Assembly: GCA_030407505.1 (NCBI GenBank)
Contig: JASDDH010000014.1
Location: 28,494 to 92,493 of the forward strand
Direction of reading: 5' to 3'
Length of the DNA stretch: 64,000 nucleotides
Source: Planococcus sp. APC 4015
GTDB taxonomy: Bacteria; Actinomycetota; Actinomycetes; Actinomycetales; Microbacteriaceae
Every line of letters starts with the position of its first letter. The first letter of the stretch is position 1. The translations under genes and the position numbers were made by a program. Of the stretch, positions 1 to 8,862 are shown piece after piece. A model generated the notes under the pieces. That model had not been told where the DNA came from and searched no databases. It saw only the letters and a program-made list of their open reading frames with translations.

Positions 1-173
1 GGCGGATCCGTGACGGTGTAGACGATCTCGGCGGCGATGAGGCCCGCGCCCTTCGGGCGCCATTCCCTGTTGAAGAACGGCACCCATTCGAGCACGAGCC
101 GCACCAGCAGCACGAGGACGTACAGCACCAGCGCCGCGTTCAGGATCGCCGCGGCGAGGCGGACGAGTTCCAC
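1..173 (-). CDS. YggT family membrane protein (N-terminal part)
   Basis: Only the first 57 codons are in the window; the gene runs off the left edge. Translation begins at a GTG read from 173 (V-E-L-V-R-L-A-A-A-I-L) and shows one hydrophobic helix at about residues 6-29, followed by a basic/aromatic turn (EWVPFFNREWRPKG). This is the usual start of a YggT repeat. YggT proteins are small integral membrane proteins of poorly known role. In actinobacteria the gene sits between sepF and the DivIVA/Wag31 gene (Rv2146c in M. tuberculosis). It starts 2 bp after the sepF stop, so it is almost certainly cotranscribed and translationally coupled. The family call rests on a short stretch plus synteny. 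Confidence 0.8.
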   Translation of the reverse strand, partial: MELVRLAAAILNAALVLYVLVLLVRLVLEWVPFFNREWRPKGAGLIAAEIVYTVTDP

Positions 174-175
174 GG

Positions 176-637
176 TTACGGCTGCGAGAAGGGCACGGAC
201 TCCGCGTCCGCCTGCGCGACCGCCCCGTCACCCGACACGGCGACGTTCTCGGGCGAGAGGAGGAACACCTTGCTGGTGACCCGCTCGATGCGTCCGAAGA
301 GTCCGAGCGAGAGCCCGCTCGCGAAGTCGATCAGACGTCGCGCGTCCGCATCGCTCATCTGGGAGAGGTTGATGATGACCGGGATTCCCTCGCGGAAGTT
401 CTCGGCGATGATCTGCGCGTCCCGGTACTGCTTGGGGTGCACGGTCAGGATCTCGCTGATCGCACTCGGCGCGGGCTGGCGCACGACGGTCGGGCGGTGG
501 ATCGTGGTCACGGGTGCAGCCTTCTCGATCGTGGTGTCGGCCTTGCGTGAGCGCGGCTGCGGCGCCGGCTCCTCGTAGGCTTCTTCTTCGTCGGCGAGGC
601 CCAGGTAGACCATGGTCTTCTTCAGCGGGTTCGACAT
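176..637 (-). CDS. sepF: Cell division protein SepF
   Basis: A 153-aa cytosolic protein. SepF tethers FtsZ filaments to the membrane and bundles them in Gram-positive bacteria that lack FtsA. The N-terminus ([14 protein letters not shown]) matches the amphipathic membrane-anchoring helix, followed by an acidic Pro-rich linker to about residue 60. The globular SepF domain covers about 60-135 ([22 protein letters not shown], then [19 protein letters not shown]). The start at 637 was chosen because it gives the conserved amphipathic helix; a longer frame to 901 only shadows yggS. It lies 32 bp after yggS. The C-terminal peptide of FtsZ in the same cluster (DIPDFLK) is its expected partner. Confidence 0.97.
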   Translation of the reverse strand: MSNPLKKTMVYLGLADEEEAYEEPAPQPRSRKADTTIEKAAPVTTIHRPTVVRQPAPSAISEILTVHPKQYRDAQIIAENFREGIPVIINLSQMSDADARRLIDFASGLSLGLFGRIERVTSKVFLLSPENVAVSGDGAVAQADAESVPFSQP

Positions 638-669
638 CGCATCCTCCGTAGTGCTCGTCTGTTCCGAGG

Positions 670-1380
670 TTAACCGCGGTCGGGCCGCGGGCCGGTGATT
701 GCCGAGCCGATCCGCAGGTGTGTCGCACCTGCCGCGATCGCCTCGGCGAAATCCGCCGTCATTCCGGCGGAGATCCATGTGGCGTCCGGGACGATCGCCC
801 GCACGCGTTCTGCTGCGCCGCGCAGCCGTTCGAACGCGGATGCCGGCGCTTCGTCGAGCGGCGCGACGGCCATCACTCCGCGCACGCGCAGGGTGCGACA
901 TGCGGCCGCGTGCTCGGCAAGGGCGTCGACATCGCCGAGCGCGACACCGCCGCGGCCGGCATCCTCGGTGAGGTTCACCTGTAGCAGCACGTCGAGCACC
1001 GCGTCGCCGTCGTCGGCCGCGGCATCGAGTGCATCCGCCAGGCGCGTGCGGTCGAGCGAGTGAACGACGGATGCCGCAGCCCGGACCGCCCGCGCCTTGT
1101 TGGTCTGCATCTGCCCGATGTAGTGCCAGCGCACCGCGAGCTGCGAGAGATCGGCGTGCTTGGCGCTGAGTTCCTGCTGGCGGTTCTCGCCGACGTCTCC
1201 GACGCCGAGACCGACGAGTTCGGTGATGACGGATGCGGGGTGGAACTTGGTCACGACGATGCGGGTGATGTCATCCGGGGTTCGGCCGACGGCACGCGCC
1301 GCCGAGGCGATGCGGGCATCGACATCGGCGAGGCGGGCCGCGAGCGCGGAGACGCCGACAGGCTCGGAGAACGGAGGCAT
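670..1380 (-). CDS. YggS/PROSC-type pyridoxal phosphate homeostasis protein
   Basis: A 236-aa PLP-binding TIM-barrel protein of the YggS (PLPBP) family, which buffers pyridoxal phosphate and affects amino acid metabolism. Visible family features are the PLP-lysine strand near residue 46 ([11 protein letters not shown]), GENRQQEL at about 84-91, the [12 protein letters not shown] segment at about 105-116 and the C-terminal [22 protein letters not shown] phosphate-binding region. The length is normal. It sits 37 bp downstream of ftsZ. In M. tuberculosis a YfiH-like gene (Rv2149c) lies between these two, and it is missing here. Confidence 0.95.
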   Translation of the reverse strand: MPPFSEPVGVSALAARLADVDARIASAARAVGRTPDDITRIVVTKFHPASVITELVGLGVGDVGENRQQELSAKHADLSQLAVRWHYIGQMQTNKARAVRAAASVVHSLDRTRLADALDAAADDGDAVLDVLLQVNLTEDAGRGGVALGDVDALAEHAAACRTLRVRGVMAVAPLDEAPASAFERLRGAAERVRAIVPDATWISAGMTADFAEAIAAGATHLRIGSAITGPRPDRG

Positions 1381-1417
1381 GGTGGTACGCGTTCTCTGAG
1401 CCTGCCGGATCCGTCGA

Positions 1418-2569
1418 CTACTTGAGGAAGTCGGGGATGTCGAGGTCGTCGTCGCCGAAGGCCGAGTCGTAGCTGTTGTCGGGAACGGTCGCGGCGACCG
1501 GAACCGGCTCGGGCTCGCGGGTGACCGGGACGTCGCGCGCGGCGTCGTCTGCCGGCGTCGACGGCACGATGGGTGCCGGCACGACGCGCTGCGTCGTGAT
1601 CGGCTCGATCCGCGACTGCGGCTCGCCCCCGTCGAAGCCCGCGGCGATCACGGTGACGCGCACCTCGTCGCCGAGCGTGTCGTCGATGACCGTTCCGAAG
1701 ATGATGTTCGCTTCGGGGTGCGCCGCCTCCTTCACGAGCTGCGCTGCGTCGTTGATCTCGAAGATGCCGAGGTTGGACCCACCCTGGATCGACAGCAGTA
1801 CGCCGTGGGCACCCTCGATCGACGCCTCGAGCAGCGGCGATTCGACCGCGAGTTCGGCGGCCTTGATGGCGCGATCCGCACCGCGGGCCGAACCGATGCC
1901 CATGAGCGCCGAGCCCGCTCCCTGCATGACCGACTTGACGTCGGCGAAGTCGAGGTTGATGAGGCCGGGCGTGGTGATCAGGTCGGTGATGCCCTGGACA
2001 CCCGCGAGGAGCACCTGGTCGGCGGTCGCGAAGGCCTCGATCATCGAGATGCCGCGGTCGCTGATCTCCAGGAGGCGGTCGTTCGGCACCACGATGAGGG
2101 TGTCGACTTCTTCCTTGAGCTTTCCGACTCCGGTCTCGGCCTGCTGCTGGCGACGGCGACCCTCGAACGAGAAGGGCTTCGTGACGACACCGATCGTCAG
2201 GGCGCCGATCGACTTCGCGATCTTGGCCACGACGGGGGCGCCACCGGTTCCGGTTCCACCGCCCTCGCCGGCCGTGACGAACACCATGTCGGCGCCGCGC
2301 AAGGCCTCTTCGATCTCTTCGGCGTGGTCTTCGGCCGCCCGTCGACCCACCTCGGGGTCGGCACCGGCGCCGAGTCCGCGCGTCAATTCGCGGCCGACGT
2401 CGAGCTTGACGTCTGCGTCGCTCATCAGCAGCGCCTGGGCGTCGGTGTTGATCGCGATGAACTCCACACCGCGCAGCCCGAGATCGATCATGCGGTTGAC
2501 GGCGTTCACGCCGCCGCCGCCCACTCCGACCACCTTGATCACCGCAAGGTAGTTCTGGTTCTGGCTCAT
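1418..2569 (-). CDS. ftsZ: Cell division GTPase FtsZ
   Basis: A 383-aa tubulin-like GTPase that forms the Z-ring. The tubulin signature [12 protein letters not shown] is at about residues 100-111, with N-terminal [13 protein letters not shown] and the T7-loop region NLDFADVK. A variable linker rich in Pro, Asp and Glu leads to the C-terminal peptide [11 protein letters not shown], the SepF-binding tail of actinobacterial FtsZ. The start at 2569 follows GGAGG 7 nt upstream and gives the standard [20 protein letters not shown]. An upstream in-frame ATG at 2608 has no comparable ribosome site. A 154-bp gap with AT-rich inverted repeats separates it from ftsQ, so it probably has its own promoter. 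Confidence 0.99.
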   Translation of the reverse strand: MSQNQNYLAVIKVVGVGGGGVNAVNRMIDLGLRGVEFIAINTDAQALLMSDADVKLDVGRELTRGLGAGADPEVGRRAAEDHAEEIEEALRGADMVFVTAGEGGGTGTGGAPVVAKIAKSIGALTIGVVTKPFSFEGRRRQQQAETGVGKLKEEVDTLIVVPNDRLLEISDRGISMIEAFATADQVLLAGVQGITDLITTPGLINLDFADVKSVMQGAGSALMGIGSARGADRAIKAAELAVESPLLEASIEGAHGVLLSIQGGSNLGIFEINDAAQLVKEAAHPEANIIFGTVIDDTLGDEVRVTVIAAGFDGGEPQSRIEPITTQRVVPAPIVPSTPADDAARDVPVTREPEPVPVAATVPDNSYDSAFGDDDLDIPDFLK

Positions 2570-2600
2570 GCCGGCCTCCGTCTCCCGAATCGAAACCTTC

Positions 2601-2650
2601 AACCTCATCTAGAGGTTTAAACAATTGCTCGGTATGCAATTCCTGAATTG
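2601..2650 (-). promoter_or_regulatory. AT-rich inverted repeats upstream of ftsZ
   Basis: The ftsQ-ftsZ gap holds three dyads: CAATTC-CT-GAATTG at 2637-2650, ATTGC(N7)GCAAT at 2624-2640 overlapping it, and AACCTC(N5)GAGGTT at 2601-2617. The block is much more AT-rich than its surroundings. The first two look like protein-binding sites; the third lies 32 bp before the ftsZ start and could be an mRNA hairpin. No clean -35/-10 pair could be fixed. Confidence 0.4.
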
Positions 2651-2723
2651 AAAGTAAGCCGAGCCGAGGCCGGCACGCGGAACGCGGCGGGCGTGTCGCG
2701 ACATCCCCTCGGGAATGGGTCGA

Positions 2724-3662
2724 TCAGCGCACGATGACAGCGGACGGCGACGACACGTCGTACTCGCTGACGCCCGCCGGGGGGCGCGAGATCATGATCG
2801 CCTTGAGCGCGAGCACCTTCTCGGCCGAGTTCTCGGCGCTGCCCCACACCACCGCGGAGTTCGATCCGCCGAGGGTCAGTCGCACGTCGTCGGGGGTCGA
2901 CGCCGACACCGCCGTGACCTGCGTCCGGATGTCGGCGGGCAGCGAGCGCATCACATGGCCGACCGCCTCGAACGCGGGCCGGTCGACGCCCCCCGTCACG
3001 GTCAGAAGCGGCGCATCGGCACCGGGAGCGGCTGCGGTGGCGAGGGCGACGCCGGCGGCATCCACCAGGGTGAAGCCTGCACGGGTCTCGAGGTATCCGA
3101 TCGGGGTGCGCTCGACGATCCGCACCACGAGGTCGTGCGGAGGTCTCGCTTCGAGGGCGTAGGACTCCACGAGCGGGAACCCCACCAGCGCGGCCTTCAC
3201 CGCACTCTCGTCCACGAGCGGCAACGGTGTGCCGACCTGATCCGACAGCGCGGACTCGACCGCCGCCACGTCGAGCTGTGTCGCTCCCACGACGGTGATC
3301 CGCTCGACCGCGAACAACGGGCTGTAGGCCGCGCCGAGCGTGGCCAGCACGAGCAGGACGAGCGACGCGCCGGCGCCGGCCCACACGAGCCTCCGACGTC
3401 GCTGCCGGGTCGTGAAGCGGCGCACCTCTGCGCGGAGCGCCCGTCGCCGCGCACGGGCGGCCGCCCACACCTGCCGGAGCCGGACCGGTTCGTCCGCGTC
3501 CGGACCAGAGGTCTCGATGCTCGGAAACGGCTCGGTGATCGGGATGACCGGCGCGGTCAGCCGCGCGTCGTCGGCGTCGAGCGCGTCATCGATCCGCGGC
3601 GCCCGGCGCGCGTCGACGGCGGGCGGAGCCGGCGGCTGCGGCAGCGGCGACGGACGGCGCAT
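2724..3662 (-). CDS. ftsQ: Cell division protein FtsQ/DivIB
   Basis: A 312-aa bitopic membrane protein of the divisome. A long Pro/Arg-rich cytoplasmic tail (about 1-90) precedes one transmembrane helix (about 93-113, LVWAGAGASLVLLVLATLGAAYS). The extracytoplasmic POTRA domain follows (FAVERITVVGATQLDVAAVESAL, about 117-190), then the FtsQ beta domain. FtsQ couples FtsL/FtsB to the FtsW-FtsI synthase. The ATG lies 3 bp after the murC stop (TAG CCG ATG), so translation is probably coupled. Confidence 0.93.
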   Translation of the reverse strand: MRRPSPLPQPPAPPAVDARRAPRIDDALDADDARLTAPVIPITEPFPSIETSGPDADEPVRLRQVWAAARARRRALRAEVRRFTTRQRRRRLVWAGAGASLVLLVLATLGAAYSPLFAVERITVVGATQLDVAAVESALSDQVGTPLPLVDESAVKAALVGFPLVESYALEARPPHDLVVRIVERTPIGYLETRAGFTLVDAAGVALATAAAPGADAPLLTVTGGVDRPAFEAVGHVMRSLPADIRTQVTAVSASTPDDVRLTLGGSNSAVVWGSAENSAEKVLALKAIMISRPPAGVSEYDVSSPSAVIVR

Positions 3663-3665
3663 CGG

Positions 3666-5075
3666 CTAGCGCTCCGACGGGGTCGTGCGCTCCAGCGCGT
3701 CGAGCACCTGCGGGATGATGAGGTTCACGTTGCCGCAGCCGAGCGTCACGACGAAGTCGCCGGCTCGTGCGACCGTGGCCGTGTAGTCCGCGGCATCCTG
3801 CCAGTCGGCGACGAAGTGCACGTGGGCAGGGTCGGCGAACGCGTCGCTCACGAGCTCTCCGGTGACGCCCTCGACCGGGTCTTCCCGCGCCCCGTACACG
3901 TCGAGCACGACGGTGTGGTCGGCGTGCGACTCGAGCACGTCGGCGAACTCCTGGAACATCGCCTGCGTGCGCGAGTAGGTGTGCGGCTGGTGCAGAGCGA
4001 TGATGCGGCCCTCGCCGACGACGGTGCGCGCCGCGGCCAATGCTGCGGCGACCTCGGTCGGGTGATGCGCGTAGTCGTCGTAGACGCTGACGCCCCGCGT
4101 GACGCCCTGCAGGTCGAACCGCCGCGCCGTGCCCGAGAATCCCTCGACCGCACGAGCTGCCGTCAGCACGTCGTACCCGAGAGCGATGAGCACCGCGACG
4201 GCACCGGCCGCGTTGATCGCGTTGTGCGCGCCCGGAACGGCGAGCTGGACCGCCGCGGCCGCGACGCCGTGCCGGATCGTGAACGAGACGGGTCCGTCTG
4301 TGACGATCTTCGTGACCCGGATGTCGGCATCGGCCGCCGTGCCGAACGTGATGACGTCGGGGTGCGTGATCCGCGAGCGGATGGCGACGGCACCGGCATC
4401 GTCGGCCGAGATGACGACGGCCTCACGCGCCTGGTTCGCGAAGTCGGCGAAGGCCTGGTCGAACGCGTCGCGAGATCCCCAGTGGTCGAGGTGGTCGGGA
4501 TCGACGTTCGTGATGAGGGCGATCGAAGTGTCGTACAGCAGGAAGGTTCCGTCGGACTCGTCGGCCTCGATGACGAACAGCTCATCGGACCCGGTGCCGC
4601 TGGAGACGCCCAGCTGCGCGATGACGCCGCCGTTGACGAAGGTCGGATCCGCCCCGGCGGCCTGCAGCGCCGTGACGATCATGCCGGTCGAGGTCGTCTT
4701 GCCGTGCGCGCCGGCCACGGAGACGAGCCGTCGGTGACCGATCAGCCAGTGCAGCGCCTGAGAGCGGTGGATGACGTGGAGCCCGCGCTGCTTCGCCAGG
4801 ACGAACTCGGGGTTCTCGGGCCAGATCGCCCCGGTGTGGATGACGGTGTCGACGTCGTCGGCGAGGTTCGACGCGTCGTGGCCGACGTACACGGCCGCGC
4901 CGAGTTCGGCCAGCTGGCGCAGCCCGGGGCTGTCGGCGCGGTCGGACCCGGACACGCGGATGCCGCGCTCGAGGAACATGCGGGCGAGGCCCGACATGCC
5001 CGATCCGCCGATGCCGATGAAGTGCGCGGCCTCGATCGTGTCGGGCAGGGGAAGGCTCAGGTCAGGTCGGATCAT
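3666..5075 (-). CDS. murC: UDP-N-acetylmuramate--L-alanine ligase MurC
   Basis: A 469-aa cytosolic ATP-dependent ligase that adds L-Ala to UDP-MurNAc, the first step of the peptide stem. N-terminal Rossmann motif [15 protein letters not shown] at about 17-31; Mur ligase P-loop [11 protein letters not shown] at about 119-129; central [11 protein letters not shown] and [12 protein letters not shown]-terminal [12 protein letters not shown]. Length is typical. Unlike the rest of the cluster it does not directly follow murG: a plus-strand gene pair lies between them. A ribosome site (GGAAGG) precedes the ATG, and TAGTAT at 5085-5090 is a possible -10 for a local promoter. Confidence 0.98.
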   Translation of the reverse strand: MIRPDLSLPLPDTIEAAHFIGIGGSGMSGLARMFLERGIRVSGSDRADSPGLRQLAELGAAVYVGHDASNLADDVDTVIHTGAIWPENPEFVLAKQRGLHVIHRSQALHWLIGHRRLVSVAGAHGKTTSTGMIVTALQAAGADPTFVNGGVIAQLGVSSGTGSDELFVIEADESDGTFLLYDTSIALITNVDPDHLDHWGSRDAFDQAFADFANQAREAVVISADDAGAVAIRSRITHPDVITFGTAADADIRVTKIVTDGPVSFTIRHGVAAAAVQLAVPGAHNAINAAGAVAVLIALGYDVLTAARAVEGFSGTARRFDLQGVTRGVSVYDDYAHHPTEVAAALAAARTVVGEGRIIALHQPHTYSRTQAMFQEFADVLESHADHTVVLDVYGAREDPVEGVTGELVSDAFADPAHVHFVADWQDAADYTATVARAGDFVVTLGCGNVNLIIPQVLDALERTTPSER

Positions 5076-5084
5076 GGCCTTCCG

Positions 5085-5090
5085 ATACTA
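5085..5090 (-). promoter_or_regulatory. Possible -10 for murC-ftsQ
   Basis: TAGTAT on the minus strand, 9 nt before the murC ATG. No convincing -35 is seen. It is proposed because murC is cut off from the upstream dcw genes by oppositely oriented genes. Any transcript from it would have a very short leader. Confidence 0.3.
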
Positions 5091-5149
5091 AGTCGACCCC
5101 CCGGGGCACGAGCCCCGGCACGCTGGCGGGGCGGGGAACCTCGGCCGAA

Positions 5150-5182
5150 TGTATTGACACATTGATACAATCCACGTACAAA
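5150..5182 (+). promoter_or_regulatory. Promoter and likely GntR/YtrA operator of the membrane protein-gntR pair
   Basis: A consensus -35 TTGACA (5154-5159) lies 17 bp before TACAAA (5177-5182). That -10 would start transcription at about 5189, at the ATG at 5190. An alternative extended -10, TGATACAAT, ends at 5171. A dyad TGTAT(N10)ATACA spans 5150-5169 and covers the -35. TGTA/TACA-ended dyads are known operators of YtrA-subfamily GntR regulators, and one is encoded in this operon, so autoregulation is likely. Confidence 0.6.
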
Positions 5183-5189
5183 AGAGGAC

Positions 5190-6113
5190 ATGGACGGTTC
5201 CTCCTTCATACCTCTCGAGATCTTCAACGGCGTGCTCCTCTCGCTGTTCGCGCTCGTGCCGATCGTCGTCCTGATCGTGACCGCTCGCGCCGGGTGGGGA
5301 GTAGGGCGGGTTGCGCAGATGTCGATGCGCGCACGACTGCCCCTGGGCGCGGCGACGATGGAACGGAGCATCCGCGCACGCACACGCACGCTGATGCGCG
5401 TGAACATGTGGGGGCTGCTCGTCGCCATCGGTGCGCTCGCCGTCGTGCTCGTGCTCACCCCCCTCGGTGGGACCCCCTACTTCATCTGGCTCTTCACGAT
5501 CGTGCTCCTCTTCGGCGTGCTGACGATCTCCGCGGCGGTCGTGAACACGCGGGAGCGCCTGTTCTCCCCCGCGCCGGCCGCCCCGAGAGTCGCCCGCGTG
5601 CAGTCGATGCGTACGGCGGACTACGTCGGTCGATGGATCGACCGCATCCCCGGCTGGATCCTCCTGGTCTCGGGCCTGTTCGCAGGCGGGGCATCGATCG
5701 TCGCACTGAACGGGCTCGTGCCGATGACCGCGCTCGGATGGCTCGGAGCTGCCATGGTCATCGCGGTCGGCGCGGCTTTCATCGGGCGCTGGGCGGAGCG
5801 CCGGGTCATCGCCCAGCCTCAGCCCGCGTCCGACACGGTCGAGCTCGCGTGGGACGACCTCTTCCGCACGGATGCGCTGTCCATCCTGCGGATGGGCGCC
5901 GCCATGGCGGCGTGGTTCCCGCTCGGGCTCGCCGCCGCGATGCTCATGCGCGCGGGGCTGCCGCTCGCGTCGTCGGGATGGGAGGCGATGCTCGGGCTGT
6001 TCCCGTGGTGGGGCATCCCGATCATCCAGGTCGTGTTCCTGTGGCGCCAGGGCCGGCTGAGGGAGCCGCTGTACCCCGCATTCCTCCGCGCCCCCGACCC
6101 CCGGGTCGCGTGA
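5190..6113 (+). CDS. Polytopic membrane protein of unknown function, paired with a GntR regulator
   Basis: A 307-aa protein with about seven hydrophobic segments (roughly residues 10-30, 69-91, 94-114, 148-168, 175-193, 232-252, 262-282). I do not recognise a named family. No enzyme motif is evident. It overlaps the following gntR by one base (TGATG), so the two are an operon. Membrane proteins in this position next to YtrA-type GntR genes are usually transporters or stress proteins regulated by the partner, but this one shows no ABC features. It is on the opposite strand to the dcw genes and lies between murC and murG, so it looks inserted. AGAGGA sits only 1 nt from the ATG, too close for normal use. 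Confidence 0.85.
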   Translation: MDGSSFIPLEIFNGVLLSLFALVPIVVLIVTARAGWGVGRVAQMSMRARLPLGAATMERSIRARTRTLMRVNMWGLLVAIGALAVVLVLTPLGGTPYFIWLFTIVLLFGVLTISAAVVNTRERLFSPAPAAPRVARVQSMRTADYVGRWIDRIPGWILLVSGLFAGGASIVALNGLVPMTALGWLGAAMVIAVGAAFIGRWAERRVIAQPQPASDTVELAWDDLFRTDALSILRMGAAMAAWFPLGLAAAMLMRAGLPLASSGWEAMLGLFPWWGIPIIQVVFLWRQGRLREPLYPAFLRAPDPRVA

Positions 6114-6484
6114 TGATCGTCATCGATCCGCGCTCCGCCGTCCCTCCGTTCGAGCAGCTGCGGGCGCAGGTGCAGGATGCCGTGGCATCGGGCGAGCTGC
6201 CGGCCGGCGGGCGGCTGCCGACCGTGCGGAGGCTCGCCGAGGATCTCGGGCTGGCGCCGGGCACCGTCGCCCGCGCGTACCGCGAACTCGAGGCGTCCGG
6301 GATCATCGAGACCCGCGGTCGCAACGGCACGTTCGTCTCGCCCCAGGGCGACCCCGCACGGCGTGAGGCGCAGCGTGCGGCCTCTGCGTTCGCGGAGCAG
6401 ATGCGCGTGCTGCGGATGGACACCGACGAGGCTCTCGCCCTCGTCGCCGTCGCGCTCCGCGGCAACGCCGCCTCGGCAGGGTGA
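6113..6484 (+). CDS. GntR-family (YtrA subfamily) transcriptional regulator
   Basis: A 123-aa protein. An N-terminal GntR winged helix covers about 9-78 (PPFEQLRAQVQDAVASGEL, then LPTVRRLAEDLGLAPGTVARAYRELEASG), followed by a short helical tail (about 85-118) in place of a large effector domain. This is typical of the YtrA subfamily. It presumably represses its own operon through the TGTAT(N10)ATACA site at 5150-5169. The start overlaps the stop of the membrane gene (TGATG). Its 3' end faces murG with 33 bp between stops. Confidence 0.93.
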   Translation: MIVIDPRSAVPPFEQLRAQVQDAVASGELPAGGRLPTVRRLAEDLGLAPGTVARAYRELEASGIIETRGRNGTFVSPQGDPARREAQRAASAFAEQMRVLRMDTDEALALVAVALRGNAASAG

Positions 6485-6517
6485 CTCCGGCGGCCCCGGG
6501 TTCGCTCGCCGACGGCG

Positions 6518-7609
6518 TCAGTGTGCGAGAGCCTCGTCGATGAGCGCGACCACGTTCTCGGCGCCCTCGCGCGTGCCGACGCGGCTCGCGGCATCCGTCA
6601 TGGCCTGCCGCGCAGCGGAATCGGCCAGGAGGGGCACGACCTCGCTGCGCACGCGGTCGCCCGTGAACTCGGCATCGGCGATGATGCGCGCGGCTCCCGC
6701 ACGCACGGCCGAGGCGGCGTTCAGCGCCTGTTCGCCGTTGCCGACCGCGTAGGGCACGTAGACCGCCGGGATGCCGAGGGCGCTGATCTCGCTGACGGTG
6801 GCCGCGCCGGCGCGGGAGACGATGAGGTCGGCGAGCGAGAACGCGAGGTCCATGCGGTCGACGTAGCGCCGCACCGCATAGCCGGGCACACCGGGATCGG
6901 CGAGCTCGGAGCGCTCCCCCGTGACGTGCAGCAGCTGCCATCCGGCGGCGAGCACATCTCGCCACGCGTCACCGAAGGCGGCGTTGAGGCGCGCGGCGCC
7001 CAGTGAGCCGCCGAACACCAGCAGCGTCGGCGCCGCGGCGTCGAGCCCGAAGTATGCGGCCGCCTCGGACCGCGACGCATCGCGGTCGAGCTCGACGACC
7101 TCACGTCGCAGCGGCATGCCGACGAAACGCGCGCCTCTCAGCGCCGTGCCCTCGAATGCGACACCGACGGATGCCGCACTCCGCGCGCCGAGGATGTTCG
7201 CGAGCCCGGGCTTGGCGTTGGCTTCGTGCACGACGACGGGGATCCGCTCGCGCCGAGCTGCGGTGTAGGCGGGCGCCGCGGCGTAGCCGCCGAATCCCAC
7301 GACGACGTCGACCCGGCGTGTGCGCAACATGGCTCGCACCTCGGCGACCGCGCGGGAGTACTTCGCGGGGAACGCTGCTGCGGCCCGGTTCGGGCGGCGC
7401 GGGAAGGGCAGTTTGTCGATGAACAGCAGCTCGTAGCCGCGCTCGGGCACGAGCCGGGCCTCGAGGCCCTCCCGCGTGCCGAGCACGAGGATGTCGGCAT
7501 CGGGCTCGCGGCGACGCAGGGCGTCGGCGACAGCGAGCAGCGGATTGACGTGGCCGGCGGTGCCTCCCCCGGCGAGCAGATACGTGCGGTGTTCGGGGGA
7601 AGGTCTCAC
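6518..7609 (-). CDS. murG: UDP-GlcNAc:lipid I N-acetylglucosaminyltransferase MurG
   Basis: A 363-aa peripheral membrane GT28 enzyme that adds GlcNAc to lipid I to make lipid II. N-terminal donor/lipid loop LLAGGGTAGHVNPLLAVA at about 9-26; second Gly-rich loop GFGGYAAAPAYTA; C-terminal LLHVTGERSEL and SRAGAATVSEISALGIPAVYVPY, which bind UDP-GlcNAc. The GTG start at 7609 overlaps the ftsW stop as GTGA and gives VRPSPEHRTYLLAGGGTAGH; the longer frame is an ftsW shadow. It is the last gene of the upper dcw transcript before the inserted plus-strand pair. Confidence 0.97.
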   Translation of the reverse strand: MRPSPEHRTYLLAGGGTAGHVNPLLAVADALRRREPDADILVLGTREGLEARLVPERGYELLFIDKLPFPRRPNRAAAAFPAKYSRAVAEVRAMLRTRRVDVVVGFGGYAAAPAYTAARRERIPVVVHEANAKPGLANILGARSAASVGVAFEGTALRGARFVGMPLRREVVELDRDASRSEAAAYFGLDAAAPTLLVFGGSLGAARLNAAFGDAWRDVLAAGWQLLHVTGERSELADPGVPGYAVRRYVDRMDLAFSLADLIVSRAGAATVSEISALGIPAVYVPYAVGNGEQALNAASAVRAGAARIIADAEFTGDRVRSEVVPLLADSAARQAMTDAASRVGTREGAENVVALIDEALAH

Positions 7610-8862
7610 CCCGAGATCCTCCCACGCCGCACCGCGGGCGCCCGCACCGGGGCGGGGACGCGCTTGGCGGGCAGTGCCCGCGCGAACGACAGCAGAACAC
7701 CGCACGCGACCAGCACCGAGAGCAGCGACGTGCCGCCTTGCGACATGAACGGGAGCGGCACGCCCAGCACCGGGAAGACCCGAAGCACCACGCCGACGTT
7801 GATGAGCGCCTGGCCCACGATCCAGATCGTGATGCCTCCCGACACGATGCGCACGAACGGGTCGTCGGTCTTGCGGATGACGTGGAAGGCGCCGACGGCG
7901 AACAGGGCGAAGAGCGCGAGCACCACGACGCACCCGATCAGTCCGAGTTCTTCCCCGACGATCGCGAAGATGTAGTCGTTCGCCGCGGCGGGCAGCCAGT
8001 CGTACTTCTCGCGGGAGTTGCCGAGTCCGAGCCCGAAGACACCGCCTCCTGCGAGGCCCCACACGCCGTGCAGGGGCTGATAGCAGTCGAAGTGGTAGTC
8101 GGCGAGGCAGTTCGGGTTGAGGAAGCTCATGAAGCGTCGCACGCGGTCGGGGCTCGTGACGGCGAGGTAGGCCACGGCGAGGGCTGCGCCGATCGCGGGC
8201 AGCACGAAGATGCGCAGCTTGACGCCCGAGAAGAAGAGCCCGGCGAGCACGATGAGGCCGAGCACCATCGCGGTGCCGAGGTCGTCTCCCGCCAGCACGG
8301 TGCCGATGACGAGGATCGACACCGGCACGAGGGGGATGAACACGTGACGCCAGAGCCCGAGCAGGGTGCGCTTGCGATACAGGATGTAGCCGACCCAGAG
8401 CGCCAGCGCGAGCTTGAGGAACTCCGACGGCTGGGCCTGGAGGCCCGCGATCGAGATCCAGTTGCGGTTTCCGTACGCCTCGACGCCGAGGGGCGTGAAC
8501 ACCAGGAGCTGGAAGATCGTCGCCCCGATCAGCACCGGCCACGCGACGCGCTTCCAGAACTGCACAGGGAACCGGCTCGCGATGAACATCAGCGGTACGC
8601 CGATCATCGCGAAGACGCCCTGCTTGATGACGGCGTCGAACGGCGACTCGCCGATCGCCGCCGAGTTCGCCGATGTGGCGGACAGGATCATGACGAGCCC
8701 GAAGATCGTCAGCAGAAGCGCGGTCGACGAGATGAGCAGGAACTCGCTCGGCACCGGCGCGAAGACGCGGCCGAGCGACACGCGCGCCGCCAGTCCACCC
8801 TTCGAACCCGGGTCAGGCGGAAGCTGCTCCGGGGGCATCCGGGTCGACGTCGTGTTCGCCAT
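7606..8862 (-). CDS. ftsW: Septal peptidoglycan glycosyltransferase FtsW
   Basis: A 418-aa SEDS-family membrane protein with about ten transmembrane helices, which polymerises lipid II at the septum with FtsI. The conserved C-terminal SEDS segment is visible as VLGVPLPFMSQGGTSLLSVLVACGVLLS, and the central glycosyltransferase loop as HGVWGLAGGGVFGLGLGNSREKYDWLPAAANDYIFA. The start at 8862 has a strong ribosome site (GGAGGGGG, 5 nt spacing) and lies 50 bp inside murD, an unusually long overlap for this cluster. Confidence 0.97.
   Translation of the reverse strand: MANTTSTRMPPEQLPPDPGSKGGLAARVSLGRVFAPVPSEFLLISSTALLLTIFGLVMILSATSANSAAIGESPFDAVIKQGVFAMIGVPLMFIASRFPVQFWKRVAWPVLIGATIFQLLVFTPLGVEAYGNRNWISIAGLQAQPSEFLKLALALWVGYILYRKRTLLGLWRHVFIPLVPVSILVIGTVLAGDDLGTAMVLGLIVLAGLFFSGVKLRIFVLPAIGAALAVAYLAVTSPDRVRRFMSFLNPNCLADYHFDCYQPLHGVWGLAGGGVFGLGLGNSREKYDWLPAAANDYIFAIVGEELGLIGCVVVLALFALFAVGAFHVIRKTDDPFVRIVSGGITIWIVGQALINVGVVLRVFPVLGVPLPFMSQGGTSLLSVLVACGVLLSFARALPAKRVPAPVRAPAVRRGRISG

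Noticed and set aside
2715..5165. 816-codon plus-strand ORF
   Set aside because: It is antisense to ftsQ and murC, Arg/Asp/Gly-rich as expected from the opposite strand of high-GC genes, and has no domain.
5154..5171. TTGACA with TACAAT as a promoter pair
   Set aside because: Only 6 bp separate the two hexamers, so they cannot be one promoter. The pair TTGACA/TACAAA at 17 bp, or an extended -10, is used in the annotation.
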